Assembly (NCBI GenBank): GCA_964479275.1 | Contig: CAYZLR010000001.1 | Location: forward strand, 62,001-126,000 | DNA from: CALLPQ01 sp964479275 | Lineage (GTDB): Bacteria > Pseudomonadota > Alphaproteobacteria > Caulobacterales > Parvularculaceae | Length of the DNA stretch: 64,000 bases | Direction: 5' to 3' | Shown: one piece after another, positions 33,318-41,614 of the stretch | How the letters are laid out: each line of letters begins with the position of its first letter | How positions within the stretch are numbered: the stretch's first letter is position 1 | Position numbers and translations under genes: made by a program | Notes under the pieces: generated by a model | Database searches by the model: none | The model's input: the letters and a program-made list of their open reading frames with translations, nothing else | Told to the model about the DNA's origin: nothing

Positions 33318-34067
33318 CTATTGCACTTCTTTGGTTTTTAACGCTTCTTTTTTTACTGGATAATCCGGCCATGCGGCATCAAGAAAATTTTTATAAAATT
33401 CTAGGAGAATTGGGTTATGTTTTAGCCCATGCAGATTAGCTTCGATGCTTGCCTGGTCTTGCCGGGCTAGTGGGCCAGTTAACGAGTTTTCAGGGTTTTC
33501 CAAAAATCGGGTCATAATACTTTGCAAGTACGGTTCCATAATGTCACTTGGTTGGTTATCTGTATAGCGATTATATTCTGCTGCGCTTTGATTCCATATG
33601 TAGCTCACAAAATTTCCACAAAGAACGGCGAGAGCATGGTAGTGTGCTCGATCTTTGTCGTGAACAGTAAAATGTTTGTTGGTGGCGCCTGGAAAAACAT
33701 CCGTAAATTGAGGGCCTTTTTTAGGGCATGCAAATGCGATGGTTTTCATCTCGGCGATCCCTAGAATTGAGTTGGGGAAGGAATAGAGTGGGTGAAATCC
33801 AAAGAGATTTTCTATTACTAGAGATCCGGAAAAATGAATCACCAAATTTGATGCTATATTGCCAAGCCATTCATCACGCCATCTTTGTAGCTCACTATCA
33901 GGTATGGTCAGCGCCACGATATCGGCTTCCTGGATTTGTATCTTGCGCAAGATTTTTTGTTCGCCATTGACGGCGCGGCCAACAAGAGTGACACAATGAC
34001 CAAGCGCTTCTAAATAGTTTGCCATATTTTTACCGACCCGGCCGGGTCCAATGATCAGATAATTCAT
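33318..34067 (-). CDS. DUF2520-like Rossmann protein, candidate ketopantoate reductase (PanG type)
   Basis: A 249-residue dehydrogenase-like protein. The N-terminus is a Rossmann NAD(P) site, YLIIGPGRVGKNMANYLEAL (GxGxxG), followed by a Rossmann-type region (VALTIPDSEL, VIHFSGSL, FHPLYSFPN) and a C-terminal helical domain with AEYNRYTDNQPSD and LTGPLARQDQASIEANL; this is the layout of Rossmann-like/DUF2520 proteins. It lies between hemW and panC in one orientation, 54 bases before panC. A known non-canonical ketopantoate reductase, PanG of Francisella, is of similar size and belongs to a dehydrogenase group distinct from PanE. From the location I infer the same role here, reducing ketopantoate to pantoate between PanB and PanC. 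The function is not proven, and IlvC elsewhere could do the step. Confidence 0.75.
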   Translation of the reverse strand: MNYLIIGPGRVGKNMANYLEALGHCVTLVGRAVNGEQKILRKIQIQEADIVALTIPDSELQRWRDEWLGNIASNLVIHFSGSLVIENLFGFHPLYSFPNSILGIAEMKTIAFACPKKGPQFTDVFPGATNKHFTVHDKDRAHYHALAVLCGNFVSYIWNQSAAEYNRYTDNQPSDIMEPYLQSIMTRFLENPENSLTGPLARQDQASIEANLHGLKHNPILLEFYKNFLDAAWPDYPVKKEALKTKEVQ

Positions 34068-34097
34068 AGGTAATAAGCTTTTTATCGGCGTTTAAAG

Positions 34098-35312
34098 CTA
34101 TAAACCAAGGGCGAGCAAAACACTATCTAGGAGTTGGCGCCCGCGCGGTGTTGCGATCAATTTTTCATCCTGCCACAGCACCAGACCGTCATTTTGACAC
34201 TGCTTTAAGCGTGAGGCACGTTCAGGGCTTTGGAAATAATAATCATCAGATTTTAAGGGAATGCCAGATTTTAGGCGCAAGCCCAGGCTAAAGCGTTCCT
34301 GCATAGTTTGTTGTGGTGTTAAAAACATCATCTCGCGGCAACCATGATGAACCGCCTTGCACGCAGCTAAATAGTCACGCGGATGAAAATGAGCAAGTGT
34401 TGCTGTTTTGCGACCCGCTTGCGTCAAACGTCCATGTGCACCAGGACCGATGCCAATATAATCTTGGTAATCCCAGTATAAGCGATTGTGTTTTGCTTGA
34501 GCCTGGCTTTTAGCGAAGTTAGAAATTTCGTAATGGTCGAATCCGGCGGCAGTCATGTCTTCAACAGCATATTCATAAAAATCACCAAGGGTTTGTTCAT
34601 CTGGCATGACAAGCGTTCCGCGTGTTTTTGCTTTCGCAAATGCGGTTCCAGATTCAATAGTTAATTGGTACAATGAGAGATGAGAAGTGTTGAGCGATAA
34701 GGCGCTGTGTAACTGATGACGCCATTGCGATAAGGTTTGTTCCGGTAGGCCGTAAATTAAATCAAAAGTCACATTCTCGAAATGCATCGAGGCAGTTTGG
34801 ATTGCTGTGCGGGCACTGGCGCCATCGTGATCGCGACCTAAAAATTTTAACGCCTGATCATCAAAAGATTGGACCCCCAAAGAGAGTCTGTTGATGCCAA
34901 TTTCTGCCCATTGATGACAGTGAGTAGACTCGATGTCTATAGGGTTTCCCTCTAGAGTAATTTCAGCCCCCGTCTCGAAACCCCATAAATTTTCACATAA
35001 ATCAATCACACTTTTTAGGATATCTAAAGAGGCTAGAGAAGGTGTGCCGCCACCAAAATATAGGCTGGTTAATTTGCGCGTATTATCTGTTTTCAAGCTT
35101 TGGCGATGCCAGAATTTGAGATCAACTTTCATGGCCTCAATCCAGGCTCGCTCATCAAGACTTCTGTTTTTGTAAACATTAAAATCGCAGTACGGACAAA
35201 TGCGTGTGCAAAACGGCCAGTGAACATAAACCCCCAAGGCTGGTGATGGCGTATCTGGGGGGCGGGAAGAGACCGGGGGTATTTTGCCGGCTATGTGTGA
35301 GGCCATTTTCAT
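34098..35312 (-). CDS. hemW: Radical SAM heme chaperone HemW
   Basis: A 404-residue radical SAM protein. The cluster motif is CTRICPYCDFN (Cys35, Cys39, Cys42, with F-x-C-x3-C-x2-C-x-F-x context HWPFCTRICPYC), followed by LTSLYFGGGTPSLA, LEGNPIDIE, RLSLGVQSFDD, FDLIYGLPEQT and the HYEISNFAK and GIGPGAHGR segments that mark HemW rather than true oxygen-independent coproporphyrinogen oxidase HemN. HemW binds heme and is thought to pass it to respiratory proteins. It overlaps rdgB by four bases (ATGA), an arrangement found in many proteobacteria. Confidence 0.95.
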   Translation of the reverse strand: MKMASHIAGKIPPVSSRPPDTPSPALGVYVHWPFCTRICPYCDFNVYKNRSLDERAWIEAMKVDLKFWHRQSLKTDNTRKLTSLYFGGGTPSLASLDILKSVIDLCENLWGFETGAEITLEGNPIDIESTHCHQWAEIGINRLSLGVQSFDDQALKFLGRDHDGASARTAIQTASMHFENVTFDLIYGLPEQTLSQWRHQLHSALSLNTSHLSLYQLTIESGTAFAKAKTRGTLVMPDEQTLGDFYEYAVEDMTAAGFDHYEISNFAKSQAQAKHNRLYWDYQDYIGIGPGAHGRLTQAGRKTATLAHFHPRDYLAACKAVHHGCREMMFLTPQQTMQERFSLGLRLKSGIPLKSDDYYFQSPERASRLKQCQNDGLVLWQDEKLIATPRGRQLLDSVLLALGL

Positions 35313-35935
35313 GAAAAACAGGCTTTCACCAATTTTGCGAATGCGTCAGCGCGATGTGACATTGCGTGCTTTTTTGCAGGTTCCATCTCAGCAAAAGTGA
35401 TATCATGCCCCTCTGCAATAAAAATTGGGTCATACCCAAAGCCATTGTCTCCGCGAGGGGGAAAGGAGAGGGTGCCATTGACACGTCCTTCAAACAAATG
35501 TTCTGCCCCATCGGGGAAAGCAAGGCACAGCATACAGACGAAATAAGCGTGGTTATCATTACGTCCGTCGCCATCATCAAGTTGTTCATAGAGGGCTTTA
35601 CGGACTTTCTCCATACCATAATAAAAATCACGGCTACCATCTTGGCGTTCAGCCCAGCGGGCCGAATAAATCCCCGGTGCGCCCTCCAGAGCGTCTATAC
35701 ATAAGCCGCTATCATCGGACAGTGCGGGCAAGCCTGTTGCTTTGGCAGCCGCTTGTGCTTTTAAGCTGGCATTTGCTGCAAATGTGGTGCCCGTTTCCTC
35801 CACATCGTCTAGGCCGAGTTCATAAGCGGAAATGACCTCCATCCCATGCGGCGCCAGTAATTCAGCAATCTCTTTGATTTTTCCCTGATTGTGACTGGCA
35901 ATAACCATTTTACCAGGCTTGAGAAGATAAGGCAT
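35309..35935 (-). CDS. rdgB: dITP/XTP pyrophosphatase (non-canonical purine NTPase)
   Basis: Hydrolyses dITP, XTP and related deaminated nucleotides to monophosphates, which keeps them out of DNA. The 208-residue protein has the HAM1/RdgB motifs: VIASHNQGKIKEIAELL (SxNxxK), ETGTTFAANASLKA, ALSDDSGLCIDALEGAPGIYSARWA, and GDNGFGYDPIFIAEG with AMSHRADAFAKL near the end. It is the first gene of a minus-strand run rdgB-hemW-PanG-like-panC. In many relatives rph lies just before it; rph is not here. Confidence 0.97.
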   Translation of the reverse strand: MPYLLKPGKMVIASHNQGKIKEIAELLAPHGMEVISAYELGLDDVEETGTTFAANASLKAQAAAKATGLPALSDDSGLCIDALEGAPGIYSARWAERQDGSRDFYYGMEKVRKALYEQLDDGDGRNDNHAYFVCMLCLAFPDGAEHLFEGRVNGTLSFPPRGDNGFGYDPIFIAEGHDITFAEMEPAKKHAMSHRADAFAKLVKACFS

Positions 35936-36135
35936 ATGTTAAGGGCTTTCATGTTGACATGTCATTTTATCCTTCAAGCATAATGGTGTTTTTATTGCAA
36001 CGGGAAGCTCTGGACACTCAACGGTAGAATCTTTAGCCTATTGTTGATAGCGGCGGGTGTTTTTTCAACAACTAAAAAGCCACGGACTATAAAATTTTGT
36101 TTTATGTTACACTGGGCGCGAAACCGTGCATCACA

Positions 36136-36171
36136 TTGCGATAGTTGCGATAGTTGCGATAGTTGCGATAG
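36136..36171. repeat. Four tandem copies of a 9-bp unit
   Basis: ttgcgatag is repeated exactly four times, 30 bases before the acyl-CoA synthetase start. It may be a regulatory array or a simple slippage product. The region is the only one in the window with such a repeat. Confidence 0.85.
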
Positions 36172-36200
36172 TTTCGCGTCATACCTAGAAAGATAGCTTC

Positions 36201-37811
36201 ATGTATACGGTTGCGCTTGAAACATCATGTTTCCCAAAACAAGGTGGCCTTGAACCGGAGCCGATGACGATTGGAGATATGTTGCATCTTTCCGCCGAAC
36301 GTTCGCCAAGCCAGACGGCTTTGAGTGAGTTGACATTCAAAGGCGACATTGCCCGCACATGGACATATCAAGAACTCTTATCTGACGCTAAACGTCTTGC
36401 TCGAGCGCTCAGTACTCGCCACGCTCAAGGCGCGCGCATTGCCGTTTATGCTCACAATATTCCTGAATGGGTGCTGTTGGAACTGGCCTGTGGTCTTGCC
36501 GGTATTATACTTGTCACGGTGAATCCGGCTTACCAAAAGCGTGAATTGCGCTATGTTCTCGAACAATCGCGGGCGGAAGCAATTTACTATGTCGAAGAGT
36601 TTCGTGGAAATCCTATGCGCGCTATTGCCGATTCGGTTTGCGATAGTCTGGCGCAAATCAAGTATCGTATTTTACTCACCGATCATGAGGCATTGTTTGC
36701 AGGAGAGACATTGGGGGAATTGCGTACTCCCAAACCTTATGATCCTGTACAAATTCAGTATACGTCTGGAACCACAGGGTTTCCTAAAGGGGCTTTGTTG
36801 CATCATCATGGTTTGATCCGTAATGGTATCGATACCATGAAGCGTGGCGGTGTTGAACATGGTGATAAACTTGTTCACAATATGCCGTTATTTCATACAA
36901 CGGGATGCGCTATTTTAATTCTTGGCGGGCTTGGTGTCGGGAGTTCGATTTTGCTGGCGCCGATGTTTGATCCTGCCATGATTGCGAATGTCATTGAAAA
37001 AGAGCACACCCGGTTTATTATGGGTGTTCCAACAATGTTGGTTGCTTTGATCGAAGAAGTCCGTCGTAACGGCCAAGATGTCTCTTCGATTGAGCGCATT
37101 ATGTCTGGCGGCGCAATGGTGGCTCCGCAACTTTGCCTTGATGCAAAAGATGTGTTTAAGGCGTCGGTTCAAATCGTTTATGGTCAAACAGAAACATCGC
37201 CTGTGCTTACGCAAGCCTGGCATGATGATCGCGATACAGATTTAACGGGTACTATCGGGCAACCGATTGAGTATACGGAAATCTCCATTCGTGATCCAAA
37301 TACTAATGAAGTGATGCCGATTGCTGAGCAGGGCGAGATCTGCGCGCGCGGGTATAGTCTCATGCTGGGTTATAATGACAATCAGGAAGCCACAGAGGCC
37401 ACCATAGACAGTGACGGCTGGTTGCATACGGGAGATCTGGGGCGTATGGATCATCGGGGTTATCTCAAGATCACGGGACGAGTAAAAGAAATGATTATTC
37501 GCGGCGGTGAAAACTTGTTTCCAGCGGAAATTGAGAATGCAATGCTTGAACATGAGGCTATTGATGAGGTGGCAGTCGTTGGTATTCCCGACGAGAAATG
37601 GGGGGAGCAAGTTGCCTGCTTTATGCGGGGCGCTGATGGCGCACTCAAGGCGGGTGCCCTGAAATCTTTTGTGAGAGAGCGCTTATCTCCGCAAAAGACG
37701 CCGGCTTATTGGGTTTGTGTAAAAGAATGGCCTTTAACTGGATCTGGTAAGATTCAAAAATTTAAATTGCGAGACGCCTTTATTGCTGGCGATTATAAGA
37801 TATTGGATTGA
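36201..37811 (+). CDS. AMP-dependent acyl-CoA synthetase (class I adenylate-forming enzyme)
   Basis: A 536-residue ligase that activates a carboxylic acid as acyl-AMP and then forms the CoA thioester. Core motifs: IQYTSGTTGFPKGALLHHHG (A3 P-loop), MPLFHTTG, the A5 motif YGQTETSP, the hinge/A7 DGWLHTGDLGRMD, GRVKEMIIRGGENLFPAEIE (A8) and the C-terminal catalytic Lys in GSGKIQKFKLR. The nearest subfamily appears to be the medium-chain fatty-acyl-CoA synthetase/AMP-binding type, often acting in beta-oxidation, though the acid used cannot be read. ATG 36201 follows gaaagat. An array of 9-bp repeats lies just upstream. Confidence 0.92.
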   Translation: MYTVALETSCFPKQGGLEPEPMTIGDMLHLSAERSPSQTALSELTFKGDIARTWTYQELLSDAKRLARALSTRHAQGARIAVYAHNIPEWVLLELACGLAGIILVTVNPAYQKRELRYVLEQSRAEAIYYVEEFRGNPMRAIADSVCDSLAQIKYRILLTDHEALFAGETLGELRTPKPYDPVQIQYTSGTTGFPKGALLHHHGLIRNGIDTMKRGGVEHGDKLVHNMPLFHTTGCAILILGGLGVGSSILLAPMFDPAMIANVIEKEHTRFIMGVPTMLVALIEEVRRNGQDVSSIERIMSGGAMVAPQLCLDAKDVFKASVQIVYGQTETSPVLTQAWHDDRDTDLTGTIGQPIEYTEISIRDPNTNEVMPIAEQGEICARGYSLMLGYNDNQEATEATIDSDGWLHTGDLGRMDHRGYLKITGRVKEMIIRGGENLFPAEIENAMLEHEAIDEVAVVGIPDEKWGEQVACFMRGADGALKAGALKSFVRERLSPQKTPAYWVCVKEWPLTGSGKIQKFKLRDAFIAGDYKILD

Positions 37812-37866
37812 AAGAAAGAGGGGGTATTGAGCTGTGTTCAGCGCGGGGCCTTGCTCGAACAGTGCC

Positions 37867-37886
37867 AAGAGGGTAGAACCCCTCTT
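37867..37886 (+). terminator. Hairpin between the acyl-CoA synthetase and rlmN
   Basis: AAGAGGG (37867-37873), loop tagaac, CCCTCTT (37880-37886): a perfect 7-bp stem. A short T-poor tail makes it a doubtful terminator; it could also shape the rlmN leader. Confidence 0.3.
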
Positions 37887-37975
37887 CTATGACCCAGCAA
37901 ACCCTCGATATTTCTCATAAAGTCGTTGCATCTTCTGCGACACCTTCAACTACATCTCTTGTTAAGGACCCTACT

Positions 37976-39082
37976 ATGTCCGATGTGCAAGATGTGATTG
38001 GTCTATCTCGCTCCGAGCTTGCGGGTGCATTGGCAAAGACGTTTAGTTTGGAGCCCAAAAAAGCAAAAATGCGCGCCAGTCAAATCTGGCGTTGGGTGTA
38101 CCATTTTGGCGCCACCAATTTTGATGTAATGACGGATTTGGGCAAAGAAATGCGCGCATTGCTGCCCAATCATTTTAAAATCTCTCGTCCTGAAATTGTT
38201 GAAAAACAAGTTTCCACCGATGGCACACGCAAATATCTTTTAAAGTTTGGCCCTGGTGTTGAGGCGGAATGCGTCTTTATCCCAGACGTTGGCCGGGCAG
38301 GTGCTTTGTGTGTTTCTTCGCAAGTTGGCTGTACATTGAATTGTACTTTTTGTCATACAGGGACACAAAAGCTTGTCCGTAACCTTACGGCATCCGAAAT
38401 TGTTGGTCAGGTTATGGTGGTTAAAGATGATCTGGGGGAGTGGCCCTCAGACAGTGAAACCCGAAAACTTTCAAATATTGTTTTTATGGGTATGGGCGAG
38501 CCGTTATATAATTTGCCGCACGTTACAACTGCGATTGATTTAATCAGTGATGAAAACGGGATCGCTCTTTCGAGGCGTCGTATCACTGTTTCCACATCGG
38601 GCGTGGTGCCGCAAATGCAATCGCTTGGCCATGACACACACGCAATGCTTGCTATTTCGCTCCACGCGGTACGTGATGAATTGCGAGATGAGATTGTCCC
38701 TATCAATAGAAAATATCCGCTCAAAGAGCTTTTGCAGGCATGCCGTGATTATCCTGGCCTTTCCAACGCCCGCCGTATCACTTTTGAATACGTCATGTTG
38801 AACGGCGTTAATGATAGTTTGGTTGAGGCGCGTGAGTTGGTGCGGCTGTTAAAAGGGATTCCGGCGAAAATTAATCTGATCCCTTTTAACCCATGGCCAG
38901 GAGCGCCTTATGAATGTTCTTCGTGGGAGCGCATCGAAGGGTTTGCTGATCTTGTTAATCGTGCAGGGTATGCTTCACCGATCCGTACGCCTCGAGGCCG
39001 AGATATTGCGGCGGCTTGTGGTCAATTAAAAAGTGAAAGCATAAAAGAGCGCGCGAGCGCACGCCTGCAATCAGGTGTTTAA
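37976..39082 (+). CDS. rlmN: 23S rRNA (adenine2503-C2)/tRNA A37 methyltransferase RlmN
   Basis: A radical SAM enzyme that makes 2-methyladenosine at position 2503 of 23S rRNA and 37 of some tRNAs, which improves decoding fidelity. From ATG 37976 it has 368 residues with the cluster motif CTLNCTFCHTG (Cys119, Cys123, Cys126), the GEPLYN motif, RRITVSTSGVVPQM, and the second catalytic Cys in the C-terminal DIAAACGQLK. An in-frame ATG at 37889 would add 29 residues, but ATG 37976 is preceded by ttaaggac at ideal distance. The leading extension is otherwise low in complexity. Confidence 0.95.
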   Translation: MSDVQDVIGLSRSELAGALAKTFSLEPKKAKMRASQIWRWVYHFGATNFDVMTDLGKEMRALLPNHFKISRPEIVEKQVSTDGTRKYLLKFGPGVEAECVFIPDVGRAGALCVSSQVGCTLNCTFCHTGTQKLVRNLTASEIVGQVMVVKDDLGEWPSDSETRKLSNIVFMGMGEPLYNLPHVTTAIDLISDENGIALSRRRITVSTSGVVPQMQSLGHDTHAMLAISLHAVRDELRDEIVPINRKYPLKELLQACRDYPGLSNARRITFEYVMLNGVNDSLVEARELVRLLKGIPAKINLIPFNPWPGAPYECSSWERIEGFADLVNRAGYASPIRTPRGRDIAAACGQLKSESIKERASARLQSGV

Positions 39083-39109
39083 TCAGTTTCATTACAGGGA
39101 GTCGGGGCG

Positions 39110-40324
39110 ATGCTAAGGATTTTAAAATGGGGCCTTCTCGTCTGATTGATCGCCCTTGTTGTGATTGTTGCTGTGAACTGGCGCAACATTCAGCGTATTA
39201 ATACTGCGGTTAGCATGCTTGAACCTGATCGGATTGTTTATAGTTTTTCTAATATGCGTGAAGCCGCCAATGCGCAGGAGATAAAGGTAACGGCGCCAAA
39301 GCGCATTTGGTCACAAAATACAAAAAAATTGCCCAGAACCGTTTCCATTTACGACCGAGAAGCAGTGGTTGATGATTTTTTAAAAACGACGCGCACAACA
39401 TCCCTGCTGGTTATGAAAAACGGTGAAATTCTTCATGAAGACTATTATCTGGATACGCATCAGAAGGATCATAGAATTTCTTGGTTAGTTGCTAAAAGCT
39501 TTTTGTCAACATTATTAGGTGCAGCGATAGATCGTGGTGATATTGAAAGTGTTGAAGATACAATCGATAAATATGCGCCTGAATTTATTGGTACGGCCTA
39601 TGGGGGCGTTAGCATTCGCAATGTGTTGAATATGTCTAGCGGCGTAGTCTTTGATGAAAACTATTTTGATAAAAATAGCGATGTTTCTCGAATGACATAT
39701 GAGCTCTTTACTTTTGGCTCATTAGATAAATTTGCAACTCGTTATAAAGAACGAGATTTTGAGCCAGGCCAATTCAAGCGCTATGTTTCAATTGATACGC
39801 ATGTTCTGGGGATGGTGCTGCGTGCGGCAACGGGTAAATCTTTGGTAGAAAATTTTGAGTCTGTTCTTGCGTCAAAGATCGGGTTCAGTGATGGCATGTA
39901 CTATACCACTGATAGTAAGGGCGTGGCATATGTTTTGGGTGGGTTAAATCTGCAAACCCGCGATTATGCTTTGCTGGGCCAATTATATGTGCAAGATGGG
40001 CAATGGAATGGCGAACAAATTATTTCACGCGCTTGGATTAAAGATAGCACTGCGAATTCTGCCCCCGCCGAACAGGAGGACTATGCGCTAGGGTATGGAT
40101 ATCAGTGGTGGACTCCGCAAGCCAGCCAAGAAGAGGGGTTTACGGATGACTTCATGGCAATTGGATTTTCTGGACAATTTATTTATGTCAATCCAGCCCA
40201 TGATATGGTGATTGTAAAAACTTCAGCGTATCCTGAATATGAACTTGAAGCGCCATCAGCGCAAGATTATTACATTGAAACAGCTGAATTGTTTCGCGGG
40301 TTTGTCAAACATTATAATAAGTGA
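39110..40324 (+). pseudogene. Serine hydrolase (beta-lactamase class C family), probably broken
   Basis: The frame codes for a membrane-anchored class C-type serine hydrolase of about 400 residues. Two defects are seen. First, the best start is ATG 39110 (after gggagtcggggcg), but a TGA stop lies in frame at 39143-39145, inside the signal anchor; the frame reopens at TTG 39146. Changing TGA to TGG would restore MLRILKWGLLVWLIALVVIV. Second, the family S-x-x-K motif (WSxAKSFTS) reads WLVAKSFLS, so the nucleophilic Ser is Leu (TTA, one base from TCA). Later features are intact: a Tyr in KRYVSIDTHVLG and YGYQWWTP near the end. Either a decaying pseudogene or a non-catalytic protein translated from TTG 39146 (392 residues). 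Substrate of the ancestor is unknown. Confidence 0.65.
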
Positions 40325-40376
40325 TCTTTTTTAAGGGAAGCCGCGAGCAGGAATATGCCTGTGCTGTGTCAGCGCT

Positions 40377-41471
40377 TTATAGAGCAACCATTTTGCGTTG
40401 CCGTTCATCCCAAAGGCGTAATCTTGCCGTTTTTATGCTTTCACGAATTCCCATTTTGGGGAGTAATTGTAAATCTTGGCTGTTTTCATAACATTCTTGC
40501 AGGCGGTAATTGGGGATTAAACTTGAGAGGTGATGGATGTGATGAAAGCCGATATTGCCGGTAAACCATTGTAGAAAGCGAGGGAGATCATAGTGTGAGC
40601 TTCCAAGTAAAGCGGCTTCTGTATAATCCCATTCTTCTTGCTCAGCCCAGTAAGCGTTTTCATATTGGTGCTGCACATAAAATAACCATCCGCCAATAGA
40701 GGCAGACATAATCAGTGCCGGGAGAAACACTAAAACGACAGTCCCAAATCCAACAAAAAGTGATAGCGATCCATACACCAGCAAGATCATGATATTTAAG
40801 CTCATAACTGAACGCCATAAATGCGAGCCATTGATAGAGTGATAAATTTCAGAAAAAGGCATGGGCCCTGTTAAGGGAAGGCGTTGTAATACAAGAATAT
40901 AAAGTGGGGGGCCGATTAACACCATCGTGATGGGGTGACGATAAAGCGTATAGAAGAAGCGTTGTTTTTTGGTGAGTTTTTCGTATTCCTCGACGGTTAA
41001 GGTATCAATCGCACCAATGCCACGCTTTGTTAAATTACCTGAACTCGCATGATGTCGGTTATGTGCGTCGCGCCAGTAGGCGTATGGAGTCATTGTTAGT
41101 CCACTGATGATGCGCCCTAGCAAATTGTTTGCCCAGCGTTTTTTGAAATAAGAACCGTGCCCGCAATCATGCTGTATGATAAACAGTTTAACCAAAATGC
41201 CAGCCGCAGGAACACTTAAAATCAAGGTTAGCCAAATCATATTGTTTTGCGCCGCGACCATCATTGTGCCGAACAAGGTGACATAAATTAAAAAGCTTAA
41301 TACAGCCTGACCAATGCTGCGCGATGCAACTGGATTTTTGTAATGTTGGCAATGAGCCTGAATGCGTTTCAGACGGTTTTGCATATCTTGTCGAAACGTT
41401 GCTAAATCAGATTTCTCAGGCCGGGAAAGGGATTTTGGTTGATGATTAACGGTGATTTTTTCAGAATTCAT
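40377..41471 (-). CDS. Membrane fatty acid desaturase
   Basis: A 364-residue di-iron desaturase of the FAD/OLE type, close in layout to omega-6/delta-12 acyl-lipid desaturases. The three histidine boxes are HDCGHGS (H-x3-H), HNRHHASSG (H-x2-HH), and HHIHH (H-x2-HH), each after or between predicted membrane spans (about residues 55-100, 170-195, 215-260). This class puts double bonds in membrane lipid acyl chains and needs an electron donor such as ferredoxin; none is encoded nearby. Some relatives act on other substrates, so the position of the double bond is not known. ATG at 41471. It is convergent with the serine hydrolase frame. Confidence 0.9.
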   Translation of the reverse strand: MNSEKITVNHQPKSLSRPEKSDLATFRQDMQNRLKRIQAHCQHYKNPVASRSIGQAVLSFLIYVTLFGTMMVAAQNNMIWLTLILSVPAAGILVKLFIIQHDCGHGSYFKKRWANNLLGRIISGLTMTPYAYWRDAHNRHHASSGNLTKRGIGAIDTLTVEEYEKLTKKQRFFYTLYRHPITMVLIGPPLYILVLQRLPLTGPMPFSEIYHSINGSHLWRSVMSLNIMILLVYGSLSLFVGFGTVVLVFLPALIMSASIGGWLFYVQHQYENAYWAEQEEWDYTEAALLGSSHYDLPRFLQWFTGNIGFHHIHHLSSLIPNYRLQECYENSQDLQLLPKMGIRESIKTARLRLWDERQRKMVAL

Positions 41472-41614
41472 GGATCATCTCGTTTTAAAACTAAATCTCT
41501 GGCGTAAAGGTAATCTCAAAAAGATATTAAAGCGAGGATAAGGAGGTCCGCTAAAAATGCCAATGTTTATTGGTTTGATTTGCACTCGATAGCATCATAA
41601 ATACGTGAAATATA

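Noticed and set aside
36136..36171. Short repeats considered as a CRISPR array
   Set aside because: The unit is 9 bp, with no spacers and no cas genes nearby.
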